This document shows positions 32,957 through 44,443 of a stretch of 64,000 bases of DNA, one piece after another (positions within the stretch are counted from its first letter, which is position 1; every line of letters starts with the position of its first letter). Source of the DNA: Lingula anatina (Eukaryota; Brachiopoda; Lingulata; Lingulida; Lingulidae); the NCBI RefSeq assembly GCF_001039355.2, contig NW_019775968.1:374779-438778 (forward strand), in the 5' to 3' direction. Position numbers and translations under genes: made by a program. The notes beneath the pieces were generated by a model. That model saw nothing but the letters and a program-made list of their open reading frames with translations, did no database searches and was not told where the DNA came from.

Positions 32957-33985
32957 ACTGGAAGGTTGTATAAAAGATGTGTGTAATCAAAGTTGTATTA
33001 CCATAATAATGCATTCTAGAAATAATGTAAACAAGATAACTTGATATTAGGTCACATACTGTTCAGACCCTAGGTGGATTTCTATTCATGGAACAGTCCA
33101 GTGATATGGCAGAATATGTATATGATGATATTAGTACCGAGGCAGCACACACTTCAGTATGTTTACATTAATTCTTTTTTAGAGGCCAATGGCTGCCAAT
33201 CTGGTCGCAGCACACCAGTATAGTAGCCAAGAAGAAGCTGTGTTTGTGACTTGGTTATAAATCTATGGATAGCAGGCAATATTTTCAGCCGTGGTATAAA
33301 ACAGCAAGGTTTTGAAAGTACCAGTGGAAAAAATTGTACTGTTACCAGTTTGGAGTGAAGTACAAGGATGTGAAAAATGACAAAGGAGACTTGTTTGCAG
33401 TTTTTGCAAGAAAGTGCGTGCGTGCGTGTGTGTGCTTGTGACCCACTGAACATGTGACACTTGGAATGAGTTTAGAATTCATGTTATATGAATTACGATA
33501 GGTGCTGATGTCAATAGAGCCTCCCTTCAGGAAAAACAATATTTCAACCTGGTCCAACATGAACAACTTGTATGTGCTAGCCAAGGGTGCATATATAGAT
33601 GAGGGGAGGGCCTCTGTGAGAATGAAGGGAAACTTGGTAAAAACAAATGGTGGCTTTGTAGAAGCCAGAAGGTGGAAAGAATGGTCTGACCAATTACAGT
33701 TTGGTAATTAATTTTAAGAAATGTGAAATTGTACTCTCTTTAGTTTTCAAGAAACTGTTAAGTACCTAGCAATGGCACAACATGAAATGATAGTTGGATG
33801 AAAGCATGTTGGTTATTTGTGTGCATTTCGAGGATCTTCCTCAAGATGCTGTAGAACTTTTTAATATGAAGTGATAGGTAAATTGTGTAGATTTTAAGGC
33901 ATATAGACATGTTATACTCCAACATGTATCAGAACTCTGCTTATTTTATTTTGATTGAAAATAAAAGAAAATTATTTAGCAACAC
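32957..33985 (+). other. Likely WDR26 3' UTR
   Basis: No new gene starts here. AATAAA at 33960-33965 is a good polyadenylation signal about 1 kb after the stop codon. A CGTG/TGTG run sits near 33415-33435. Confidence 0.5.
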
Positions 33986-34399
33986 TGGAATGCAATCAAT
34001 TTCCTCTCTTATTTATTGGTGAAAAAATACATTTTTTTCATAAACAATGATGTAACTTTCATATTTTTTCAACTTTCTCTGATTGTGTTTGAAAATTCTG
34101 GTGATATTTCACTTTTCTTAGCTGTAACATGCAGTTTTTTCAGAGGAAGATATACAAGGTCATGTACTATTGCTTATTAAGTTTGTTTGCCACCAGACAT
34201 GCCACCTGTATCAATGTATTTACCTCTTTGTTTATTAGTTCAATTTTAATCTGATTTATTATAATTATGTGCATCTTTTTAAATAATATTAATTGTAATA
34301 TTTTATTAAACCAAAATTGCACTTATTGTCTGATGGAAAGAATTGGCATTTTACTAATGTCAAATGGTTCAATATTTATTAGTACCACCAGTGTGTATG

Positions 34400-34560
34400 C
34401 TGGCGGTACTCATGGTTTTAGTCCCGACCCGTGTCGTACGGCTCCGTTGGCTCCTGCGGCTCCGCCGGCTCCGTGTTCTGGCGCCGGATACAAGTCACCG
34501 TTACCGCTTCTCCTCCAAGACGGCACGGACCCATGCCCCCCTCTCTTGGATTTAGGTTAC
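34400..34560. other. GC-rich patch in AT-rich DNA
   Basis: About 160 bp with repeated GGCTCCG units at about 34440-34475, far richer in GC than its flanks. Several frames are open across it, but none shows a recognisable domain. It may be part of the surrounding repeat element. Confidence 0.4.
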
Positions 34561-35162
34561 ATATAATCTCAACTCGAACCCCCTGTGTTTTTGGTCTCAG
34601 TCAGTGCATTGGCCTGGGCGTGATGCTCATGGAAATGCACCCTTGTCAAAATTTTTGAAAATTCAATGCCAAATATCTCCCAAACTGAAGGAATTATAGG
34701 AAAAATTACTATAGAAGTTTGACTGAAAGTCATATATGAGGATTTCAAATATGCCTTTGGATTTGACCTTTGACCTTTATTTCAAGGTCAAACGGGCCAA
34801 AATTTTCAAAAAATGGGAATTTTTTTCAAAAATATTTTTATTTGTGTTGAATTTCAGAAACTACACAGGCTTAAGCACTCATATTATGGTGAGGGGATGC
34901 AATTAGGGACTCCTTTCATCTTTGGGAGTTTGGGGTCAATCAGTGCATTTTCATGGGAGAAAAGGCCATAAGATGCTGAAACTGAAAACTCTCCCTAATT
35001 CTGGAACCGTAAATGCTAGAGACCTCTTGTTTTTTGCATTTTGTAGAGCTTTTCAAGTGCAATACTGAAGGTGGTGTCTGTCAAGGAGTGGCACTATATC
35101 AAAAAGCACAACTGAGCAATGTTCAGTGGTGAAAATAAAATGTGAAACACTCCAAAAGTAGT

Positions 35163-35600
35163 AGAGATACACCCATAGTTACTATTGAACTTGAATAGGA
35201 AGTCATATACTGGCAATCTAACTGTGACCTTGAAATTGACCTTTGACCTTTTTTTCACCATGAACTGAACTTTGCAATTTTTTCATCCATTATATCTCCA
35301 AAACTAACAGAGATACACCCACAGTTACTATTGAACTTGAATAGGAAGTCAAATACTGGCAATCTAACTGTGACCTTGAAATTGACCTTTGACTTACTTT
35401 TCATGATGAACTGCACTTTGCACGTTTTCTGGCCTTAATATCTCCAAAACTGGCAAAGATATTCCCATAGTTACTATTGAACTTGAATAGGAAGTCACAT
35501 ACTGGCAATCTAACTGTCACTTTGAAATTGACCTTTGACCTTCTTTTCACCACAAACTGAACTTTGCAAATATCTATCCCTTATATTTCCAAAACTGGCA
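35163..35600. repeat. Three tandem copies of a 146-bp unit
   Basis: Units start at 35163, 35309 and 35455 with AGAGATACACCCATAGTTAC or a close variant, and a fourth start is visible at 35600. Each unit includes ACTATTGAACTTGAATAGGA, CTGGCAATCTAACTGT and a TTGACCTTTGACCTT block. Copies differ by only a few bases. Confidence 0.9.
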
Positions 35601-36055
35601 GAGATAGGCCTATTTCTTTCTTTCATTATATATGGAACACTGATAACACATTTCAAAGAAAACTGGCAAGCCTATTGTCTTAAAATTCGGCTTGATCGGA
35701 CCATTTTTATAAAAGTTGTGCTGTCTTTTGTTTTTGTTTTTTTTTTTGGGGGGGGGGCATATTTCTTGTCTTGTTTATTGCATTTTGAACAGCTTGTCAA
35801 ACACAACACTGGTTTTTGTTCCTGTTTGTTTTTGGTTTTCTGTACAATTGCGCTTACTCCAGCTGGTGGTACAATATCCGGAGGCGGTCTCGTTAAAATT
35901 TCTGTTATATGTGATGATTACTTAAAAGAAATTCTCTGATTTATTTCTTTTCCATGGAGTGTAGCAGAGTTGCATAATTATATTTTTCAAACAGTACTTC
36001 CATTATTTTTCACTTTTTTCCTGTCGTCTGCTTCATATTGATTCTCTTATTTCAG

Positions 36056-37476
36056 GACACTGGTATAGGTATGACTAAGGAGGAGATGATAGAGCACCTT
36101 GGGACAATTGCCAAGTCGGGATCCAAGGTAAGACTGTTGGTAGTGTTATTAGGGTAAGGGAAAAAAATTAAAACTATCCAGAAAAATTCTTGGGCTGTCA
36201 TATTTACATGAGTTTTAAGGTCATTGTGTAAAACTAAGTTAAGCAAGTTTCACTGAATAAACTGAAAGGTTTGGGATACTGATTGATTAGGCCTGTACTT
36301 GCCAAAAAAAAAAAAACAAAAAAAAACAGGAAGGGGGTGTTCTTTCTAAGAAGTGTTTTTTAACGCTTATTTGACCTAACTTGAAAAATGACATCAAATT
36401 TTGGTTCAAAGTGGATCTTTTTTCAGCCAAAAGTGGTACCCCCCCCTTCCACTTTGGGTTTTGATGAGTCAAGCTTGTATTACTTTATACTTCTGTACAA
36501 AGAAAAATAAAAATAATCTAGTTTGGTATGGTGTTAATTGATGGCACAATTTTGAAACCTTCTCTATCAAGTCTTCATTTTATCTTATGAAATGCCCCTT
36601 CAGAAGGCAAGTGCACCTTTTGTAATGTGTCGGTATTAGACTTTAAAGATATTGATATTTATATCTGTTCATTTAAGACCAATTTAATTGTGTTTAATCG
36701 TTCCTTTCAGGCATTCCTAAGTGAGTTATCCAAGGCATCAGAGGCCAGTGCAAAGAGCAGTATCATTGGTCAGTTTGGAGTGGGTTTCTACTCTAGTTTC
36801 ATGGTCTCAGACAAGGTGGAAGTCTTCTCCAAGTCGTACAAACCTGGTTCTGTTGGACACAAGTGGACATCTGATGGGTATGGTATTTATTTATTGTGTA
36901 AATTTACTGGATCATGACTTTGTAGCCAACAATGGCTAAGTTACATAGAACCGCTTTTTTTAAAGGAACATTTTTTGAAATGTATTTTTAAAAGTCACTC
37001 TGAAACTTTGCGTTAGAGTAGAAAATGAGATGGATGTGTTATGTATGACTGTTGGATTAAATGTGGACATATTTGCCCTATGAATGTGGTGTTGCTATAA
37101 TTGTTGTGTTCTTGCACTATTGCAGACAAGGAAAATTTGAGATTTCGGAAGCAGAAAATGTCCAGAGAGGCACAAAGATAGTCCTTCACCTCAAAATGGA
37201 TAGCCATGAGTTCTGCCAAGAGGATGTGATCAAAGGTAGGTAGAAATAAGTCAGCAAAGGACATATGAATGATGCCTAGAAAGTTATGTAGGTTGTCAGA
37301 TATTGTAATCAGATATTAATGATATCATTATGATTTGAATCTTTTGTGTATAAAAATTTAGAATAAAAAAAGATTGTACCCATGTTTGTTCCGTCTATTT
37401 AGATGTGACTAAGAAGTACAGTAATTTTGTGGGTGCCCCAATTTATGTGGGAGGCAAGAAAGCCAATACCATACAG
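36056..37476 (+). pseudogene. TRAP1: TRAP1 (mitochondrial HSP90) gene fragment, four internal exons
   Basis: Exons 36056-36127, 36711-36877, 37126-37235 and 37403-37476 join in frame into 141 residues with good splice sites. They cover the later part of the HSP90 ATPase domain: DTGIGM (ATP-binding motif), [24 protein letters not shown] (lid and glycine-rich motif), then KYSNFVGAPIYVGGKK. This fits TRAP1 better than cytosolic HSP90. The exons before DTGIGM are absent although the 2 kb upstream has no n, and the middle and C-terminal domains are absent downstream, where an n lies at 37719. No stop or frameshift is seen, so it is either a duplicated gene fragment or a real gene broken by misassembly. 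Confidence 0.8.
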
Positions 37477-37491
37477 GTGAGCAAGAACATG

Positions 37492-37494
<3 letters not shown>

Positions 37495-37547
<53 letters not shown>
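37495..37547. repeat. (TA)n microsatellite
   Basis: About 26 TA units just after the last TRAP1 exon. Its length may have caused assembly trouble before the n at 37719. Confidence 0.9.
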
Positions 37548-37550
<3 letters not shown>

Positions 37551-40500
37551 ACAGCAAAACTATTGCTGAACAGAAAGTAGATAGAGTTATCCAGCATAAA
37601 GTCCTTCAGCGTAAATAACTTCATAACTGCCAGTCTGAATATTTTGCCGTTTAGATATGCTCATAGCCTGTCTGATCTTGTTGAATGAAAAAAGAAAGAA
37701 AGAAAGTGATCCCACACTNCCTCTCTGATCCTCTAGTTTGAAATAATTCTGAATGATTTACTGTAAGAAATGAGACAGAAAAAGCAAGTAGTGTAACAGT
37801 TATGTTTATTTTTCTGTACTTACAATGATAGAGGATAAAATGATTAAGAGAATGTGACAGTGATTATTTTCAGCCAAATGCATTACTTTCAATGTTATTA
37901 ATAGTATTATATTTAAATGCAGTGCTAACTGAATCCCCCCCCTCCCCCAAGTAATAGAATGACTGTTCAATGGTACTAATAGTTGGCAAGTTTTACTGTC
38001 CTGTGTTTGTAAGAAATAAGCATAAAATAGTAAAGAAATAGAACTAGACATGCTTAGAATTATTACAAAGATGCCAATTCAACAGTTTTCATACTATGCC
38101 AACTTAGATCAGCATAAAGGAGCCTTGGATGTTGAATGTCATGGCCATGTCACAGAGGAATATATTTACAATCTCTACTTTCGAAGCAAGTGCATTTCTT
38201 TAACTGAGTGAAGATCCTTATATACACTAAGTTTGTAGTCTGATATGTGATTTATTGGCCTAAAATAAGAAATATGCCAACATGAGTAAATTCAAGAGGC
38301 CAAGTAGGAAGCAGTTGCCTAGTTTCTCCTTATGCATCATCTTTTATTTTCAAATACTGATTGCATGGTTTCAGGTTTTGTCATTTTAGGTAGGGTTGTC
38401 CATTTGTAGTCATACATTTCTCTAGTCTTTTATAATGTGTGATTGAAAAACATTGTCTTACCACCTAAAATCTTTTATATTGTATGGTACATTTAGAACA
38501 TAGTTTATCAGGAATTGATAAAAATCAAGAGTTGTATAACCAAAAAAGATTTGATTCTTGTGATTGCTAAAAGCATAATTATTTTTTGTCTTTAAATTAA
38601 GTGAAAATGCTTTTGTTATCAAATTTTAAATTGGCTTCATTATGAGTCTTCACAAAACCTGTATATCCAGACAAAGAAATAAAATTCTTCTAATTAGTTA
38701 GTTTTGTTGGATGTGAACCTCGGACCTGTGTGAAAACAATTACTATATTACTCTTTCATATTTTATTCAGTTTAAATAGCATAAATAGCTCCAACAAAAT
38801 GGCCTAGCACCAACCATATGAGCAATTTTACCGAATGTTAGCAGTGAAAAAAGTTTGTCACATGATGCTATTTGGAGCACAACTATAGGAAGGCATGAAC
38901 TAATTAAATCAATTGCTCCCTCTTTAAATGATGTCATGTTAAGAAATGATAACACGTATTTGTGTTAGTCAACCTTGTCAATATTAAAATTTACACAATG
39001 CCCAATTTTCCTAGTGCACTTTTTAAATTTTTCAAAGGTCTAATGATGTTCATTGTTCTTGAACCCACTTAGTGAACACCTTTCACATAGGGTCACAAGG
39101 AATGTAAATTATTACGCAGTAATGTGTCCTAGACATTGCAATAAGAAGTACAAATTTACATAATATATATATATTCATCAAAAGCAAAGATTTTAGGACA
39201 TTTGCACTGGGATTTTAACAAGTTATTATTATTGCTTAAAGGGATAATAACTTTGTTCTGGCCAAAAAATGAATTTTCCTGGAGTAAACAACAATTTTTC
39301 CATACTTACCAATGGTTACTGAATCCATTTTTACATTCAAAAGTGGTTCGCTTTTTTTTTCTAAAAAGTTTTTTTTTTTTTGGTTATAATCTTAAGAGAT
39401 TATAACAGAGTATAGCCATTAATGGAGGTCATGTGATCTAAAGACAGGCTCAGATATCAGCATAATAGCTATAACTGCCATTTTTGTGGTAAAACAATAT
39501 ATTATATTTCTATGAGTTGTTCACAATGTTTTTGTTGTGGAGTATAGATCTCATACGAAGAGTTATTATCCCTTTAAGTACATCTACAGTTGTGCAACAC
39601 CTCAGATATCACTCTTGCAAGAAAAAAAGCCATAAAACTGGTTTAAAAACTTCACAATCTAGGTATGTTCTGCATGACACCCAACTGTCTAGTCAAAGCC
39701 TGATTTGGTTTGGTGCACACAAAACCAAACATCTGCTAAATGTTACACCCAAAATCAAACAAATGAAAAGAAAAAGTGATATTTGAAAAATTATTCAAAC
39801 AATTGTTTTTGCAGAAAGTGTCTGGCTTGGCTAAAATGCCTAATTTGTGGATCATACTTATGTTTCAGCTAAAACTTTGTACTTTTCCTACATATATGAA
39901 GAGGGTTTATACCCTTTTTCTCTGTGTCATACAAAATGAAAATGATCCCTTATCTCATAAAATAAAGAGGCATAAGTATTAGACTGAATCACAATTTTAA
40001 GTCACATGTTTAAACCCCTGGCACAATAAGAAAGAAAACCTGTAAAATGCTGACATGGTTTTAGATGTACATATGTAAATAAATGAAATGCAATAGTTAT
40101 CAAGCCGAGGTAAACAGCATGTCATGCCACTCTAGCAAGTGCAAAGAGTACCCTAATATGGCCACGGAAAATTTATGACCACTAGTAACAGTTTTTGAGC
40201 AAGTTACCATTGGTTTACTTCAAATTTCTGATTTACTCTAATTAAAATTGTCCAGCTACACATATAGATAAAATTTTGTCCTGAAGTGAACCGAGATTAA
40301 TTTAAAATGTTATTGATAAGTAGATAACTGGCTTCTTCATAAACAATAACAAATATATTGTGCTCTCTTTGGCCACACTGCATATTGACATGGCCTCTTT
40401 TAAAACAGGATAAAAAAGGCAACGAGTTTGCTTTTGCACTTATGCCACTCCAAACTGTTTGAAGTCCCACCTGGCAACCACCTCACTATATAAATATGAT

Positions 40501-40708
40501 CCATACAAGATGAAATAAAAAACAATTTTAAAAACAATGCATGGTGACTAGACATAACAATTTCAAAATCAACAAAAAAAAAAAAAAAAAAAAAAAAAAA
40601 ACTAGTCTTTTGCCCTTTATTGTGCTTAAAGCAGAACCTGAAGCAGAATGCCCGTCAAATAAGTATGTGGGGAAAAAATTGCAACAACCAGTTATGATCA
40701 TCAGGATA
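37548..40708. other. Intergenic stretch without genes
   Basis: I looked for further TRAP1 exons (the WMMDPKD and middle-domain region) and saw none. The stretch contains the n at 37719, the TTAA element at 39236-39577 and a 28-A run at 40574-40601. TTTATT at 40616-40621 is a likely minus-strand polyadenylation signal for MAD2L1BP. Confidence 0.55.
39236..39577 (-). mobile_element. TTAA-ended MITE, copy 2 (intergenic)
   Basis: A 342-bp copy of the element at 30026-30350 in the opposite orientation. It shares the TTAAAGGGATAATAAC ends, the TTTTCCTGGAGTAAACAACA block and the TAGCTATAACTGCC block. Ends remain intact with TTAA at both tips. It sits between the TRAP1 fragment and MAD2L1BP. Confidence 0.85.
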
Positions 40709-42089
40709 TTAAATTAACATTTCAGAATTCTTGGCAATCTTGCTGCTCTTATCTTTGAATCCTTTAATAGCCAGAGGAGCCTGATACCAGATAAAGTCAT
40801 CATCCCCTCCTCCCTCCATCCTGTCTGTCAACATAGGTGTCATGTCAGACTCGCTGGATTTGCTAAAGCGGTTTTCACCTCCAAAGCCGCTATCATTCTG
40901 TCCTGGTGAGAAGTTCTCATATGCTGAGGTATTCAGCTGCTCTGTGGAAGATGAATCAAGTGGGGCAATGCCTGATAAATCAAAACTTGTTTCACTTCCT
41001 CGACTAAGCTCCTCTTCTATTGCACAGGAGGCACTGACCAAGTTAATCACAACCTGTCGCCCTCTGGTGGAAAGTTTGAAGTTCAATTTTGGCTGAAACC
41101 ACTCCACAGTTCCATCCAACTTTCTAGGAGCCTTAATCAGCACAAAGGCACTGGTGGGTGACATCAGTTTTAAGTCTGACATAAAATCCTTTTGCACCAG
41201 CCTGCGAAACATGGTCCTGACACCAGTTTTGAGACTTAGGGTATCTCCTGTGCTGTTCTCAGCGGGAAGGTTGAAAGTGTATGTCTCTTTAGGACTAACG
41301 GGTGTGGCACCTAGAACTAAAACAACCTGGGGTATGTGAGACATTTGAGAAAATATTTTTTCCAAATTATTGAACATCTCCTCTGCTGTTTCTATGCCTT
41401 GTCTGACTTTGTTGTGGTGAACAGCTCCCAGGCCTCTCTGTTTTGATGGACCCTACAATAAATAAATACAGAATTCATTGGTCATTCATGTGAAAATCGT
41501 TAGTGTTATACTGACAACGACAAAATGGTATTTAATTATATTTCATGTTCTATGTTAAAATGCAGTGTTACATTAAAATCATATTTGCCTTAAAGTGATT
41601 TTGATTTTAAAATTAACTAATGTGCTAGGAGTAAGGTTAAGTCATGAACCATTCTTTCCCCTATTAAATTATTCTCATTAACAGGAATATTTTGGCTTCA
41701 ATTTATAAAATGCCTTCCACGCGTGCTTTCGCATGACCCCCAGTCTTGATTTCCCTGAGCTCACTGTGTAGGTATGTGAAGAATGCATCTGTAATTCGAA
41801 TACTGACCTCCTTCTCCTGCTGCCTGTGAAAATGCTGTTTAACTTGCTCGTAGGACATCGGAAACTGTTGTCGTTGATACAAAACGTGTTTAATCAGTTC
41901 AGCCACCAGTTTCGCACAAACGCCCGGTGCAAATACTCCATCAAACTCGATGTCGCAGCTGATAGGATCGTGCTTCTTGTTAGCACTCTTTTTTCGCGGA
42001 CACAACCCCGCCATCGCAAACGAATCGTCTTTGAGTCTGGGCTGTCTTGGAACAAGTGCCCTCTGTGCCCTAATTTTTATAAACTTCAA
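40709..42089 (-). CDS. MAD2L1BP: MAD2L1-binding protein (p31comet)
   Basis: Two exons on the minus strand, 41808-42089 and 40709-41452, join in phase 0 (acceptor TAG|GGT, donor GAG|GTCAGT) into 341 residues. Family marks are HVLYQRQQFPMSYEQ, VVLVLGATPVSPKETY, FQPKLNF and the C-terminal DDFIWYQAPLAIKGF, which match human p31comet as I remember it. The protein binds closed MAD2 and, with the TRIP13 ATPase, disassembles the mitotic checkpoint complex. It is longer than the human form (about 274) because of a 70-residue Ser/Glu/Gly-rich insert before the final strand and an N-terminal basic stretch. Met26 is an alternative start. It is head to head with USP34. Confidence 0.92.
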
Positions 42090-42415
42090 AAACAGGAGAG
42101 CCCTAGTAAAAGCGAAGTGAAGAAACTATAGTTTGAATGCTATTTTCATAGAATTGACTGAAGTAATATGCAATATCCGGCACATAATTTCATTTTTGTA
42201 AATATTTAATTGTACACAAGCACAAGAAATCGAAGTATTAAGCGTGATTTAATGTTACGGATTGTGGGAAAATTGCTATTCGTGACGTCATGAACCACAA
42301 TGGCGCCTTTCTTGTGGTGCACAACAGCAAAGGCAGAATCGTATTTTAAAAGACAATTTATTCAATAGAATTTTTAATACCCTAACATCGAAACGTGAAA
42401 AGAAATGCTCACAAA
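42090..42415. promoter_or_regulatory. Shared MAD2L1BP-USP34 promoter with CRE
   Basis: Only 326 bp separate the two divergent start codons. TGACGTCA, a perfect CREB/ATF palindrome, lies at 42283-42290. ACAATGGCGCC follows at about 42297-42307 and resembles YY1 and E2F sites. There is no evident TATA box for USP34. These features fit a bidirectional housekeeping promoter. Confidence 0.6.
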
Positions 42416-44443
42416 ATGTGCGACATTTGTACGGATATGCTGGCTCTTCTCAATAGCCGTAAGTATCAATGACGATGCGAGAGTAGAAAACACGGTCGAT
42501 CTACTATCTGGAAAGAAATGCGATCGCGCCGGTAGTAGTACAGTGTGTGAGATATTCTTTTTTCTAGGAAAAACAATTTATTTGCATATTTTGTAAGATG
42601 TTTGGTCTTACCGAATATGTAACAAATTTTCTGTGATGTCCCTTGCGCTTCCCAAAATACTTTGAGGACCCCAGTTACAAGTAAATAGTAGAGTTGTTTG
42701 AATGTGATGGCACGCGCAGCATACAATCAATTGAAAAACTACTGTTACTATAAACAAATGCTTGTTACCACCAGTTTAAAGGTTGAATAGAAATATCATT
42801 GCTTGAAAGTAAAAAAGGAATATTTTGCAGATGACGAGAAGGTGCAGTCTGGAGAAGGCTTACAGTTGACTAAAAGTGATGTTATAGCTGTTATATTTTT
42901 TGTTCAAGCATGGCCACAGAGGTATGTAAAGCTATCTTCTTCATGCCACACCTCTATTTTAAGTATACAACTTTGGTAAAACTTTGACTACAGTTTGAAA
43001 TATTTGTTAAAACCAAAGTTGATAGGGAAGATTTATGATCTATTAATATATGTTTATACTTTCTGTGTAAATAATTTCACATTTGGGTTTGTTTATATTT
43101 AAGACTTGGTGACAGACAATAAGTATGTAAATTTTGAGGTTGAACTGAAATGTTTTAATTTTTATCTTTTTGATTAGGCAATGCACATGCTGTTTTAAAG
43201 AATTAAAGAATTTTGAAAGACTCAACAACGTAGTCCAAGTAATTCTAAACCTTGCTATCAAGTACATTCAAACATTACCTGAAGACTACTTAAAAGAACA
43301 AGAAAGAGAAAAAGAGAAAGAGGCACAGAACAGTGAAGGAGATGGAGGTGCAAACACAGAGGAAAAGCCCAAAAATGAATCCACTATTTCTGTTGAGACT
43401 GGTAACCAAGATGATCCTAACATAAACATTTCTGAAGATGAAGAAGATAAAAAAGTTGACAAAACAAGAAATGATGACAAAAAAGTAGAACAAACAGATG
43501 CATCTCAAGAAAAGAAAAAAGAGAAAGTGGAAGAGGAAAGGGAAGGAAAATCTATATCTGAAAACGATGCTAAGGATAAACTAGAACAGGAAGAAGATGA
43601 AACAAAACAGGTTCAAGAGCTTGAGTATTGGACTACTGAGGATAAGGGAGGTCTTCTCCAGGTTGTGGCCAGAATCTTCCTGATGAACTTTCCACTGTAC
43701 ATGGCCTATAAGCATACATTTCACACTTCCCTGGAGGTAAATCAAAAAGTATTGTTGAGGATTAACAGAAATATGTGAGAGCTCAATGTGGTGTTGAACT
43801 GGAAAATATTGAACTCGTGACATTTTTAAAAAGTGAAAATGATTGTTGCCATAAATTCTCATTATTTTTGATTTCATTGAATCGTATGTATCACTTGTCA
43901 TGTCTCATACCTTTCTGCCGTATAACCCAGTATATCTTTTTCAGGAGTTATCTCAGCAAGAAGCGAATGCACTAAATAATTATTGTGAACTATCGGTAAG
44001 AAGGACTTTACCAAACTGCAGACATTAAAAGAATTACCAAGTACCATATTAATTAAGGCAGCTTTTGAAAATGACAGTTTTATTCCTATTTATGCAAATA
44101 AAGACAGGATTGTTTTTTAGTCCATGTTTGACTTGTTTAAAGCTAGATGTTCAGTTAGATATTCGGGTAAAAATAATATCATTATCAAAACACTTTTTAG
44201 AACTCTCTGTGTGTGTATCTTATGTTCCGCCTGGTTTTGATACCCCCCCCACATGATACAACCCTCATTCTTATTCTGATTTTCATATTGTAGGACCCAG
44301 AGGTTCCAGTGTTCCTGTTGAGAAATGTTTGTTTCTTCTGTGATAGCAATGGCCCTCAGTCTATGCTACATTGCTTTGAGAAGGCCAAACCAGACAACCT
44401 GCCCCTCCCTCTTGTGCATACTCTGATTACTATTGTGTCCAAT
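42416..44443 (+). other. USP34: USP34 exons 1-5, N-terminal region
   Basis: Exons 42416-42458, 42831-42921, 43178-43736, 43945-43995 and 44294-44443. Exons 1-2 and the start of exon 3 match human residues 1-70 closely (RQCTCCFKELKNF). The middle of exon 3 is a Glu/Lys-rich disordered stretch longer than the human one. Exon 3 ends with FLMNFPLYMAYKHTFHTSLE, and exon 5 has VPVFLLRNVCFFC, both conserved. Exon 5 ends in phase 0 at TIVSN. Confidence 0.9.

Larger units (their letters stand above)
34382..35872. mobile_element. Candidate 1.5 kb DNA element with GTACCACCAG ends
   Basis: GTACCACCAG at 34382-34391 and its exact inverse CTGGTGGTAC at 35863-35872 bound a stretch unlike its surroundings. 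The left tip also forms a local hairpin with CTGGCGGTACT at 34400-34410. Inside are a GC-rich patch, a region with TTTGACCTTTGACC, and three copies of a 146-bp unit. Target duplications are not clear, and no transposase is seen, so the limits are tentative. Confidence 0.45.

Noticed and set aside
34267-34658. Arg/Leu/Pro-rich ORFs in the GC-rich patch
   Set aside because: Three overlapping frames are open at once because of GGCTCCG repeats; no domain, splice context or start site supports a gene.
37409-37624. Minus-strand ORF with alternating Tyr-Ile residues
   Set aside because: It is the translation of the (TA)n microsatellite and the antisense of a TRAP1 exon.
38000-39200. Possible further TRAP1 exons
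   Set aside because: No frame with flanking splice sites resembled the middle or C-terminal domain of TRAP1.
42405-42596. ORF from the ATG at 42405 as the USP34 start
   Set aside because: It is in another frame. The ATG at 42416 gives MCDICTDMLALLN, which matches the human start and splices in phase to exon 2.
43286-43508. Minus-strand ORFs with long hydrophobic runs like membrane proteins
   Set aside because: They are antisense to the Glu/Lys-rich part of USP34 exon 3; codons for charged residues read as Phe, Leu and Ser on the other strand.
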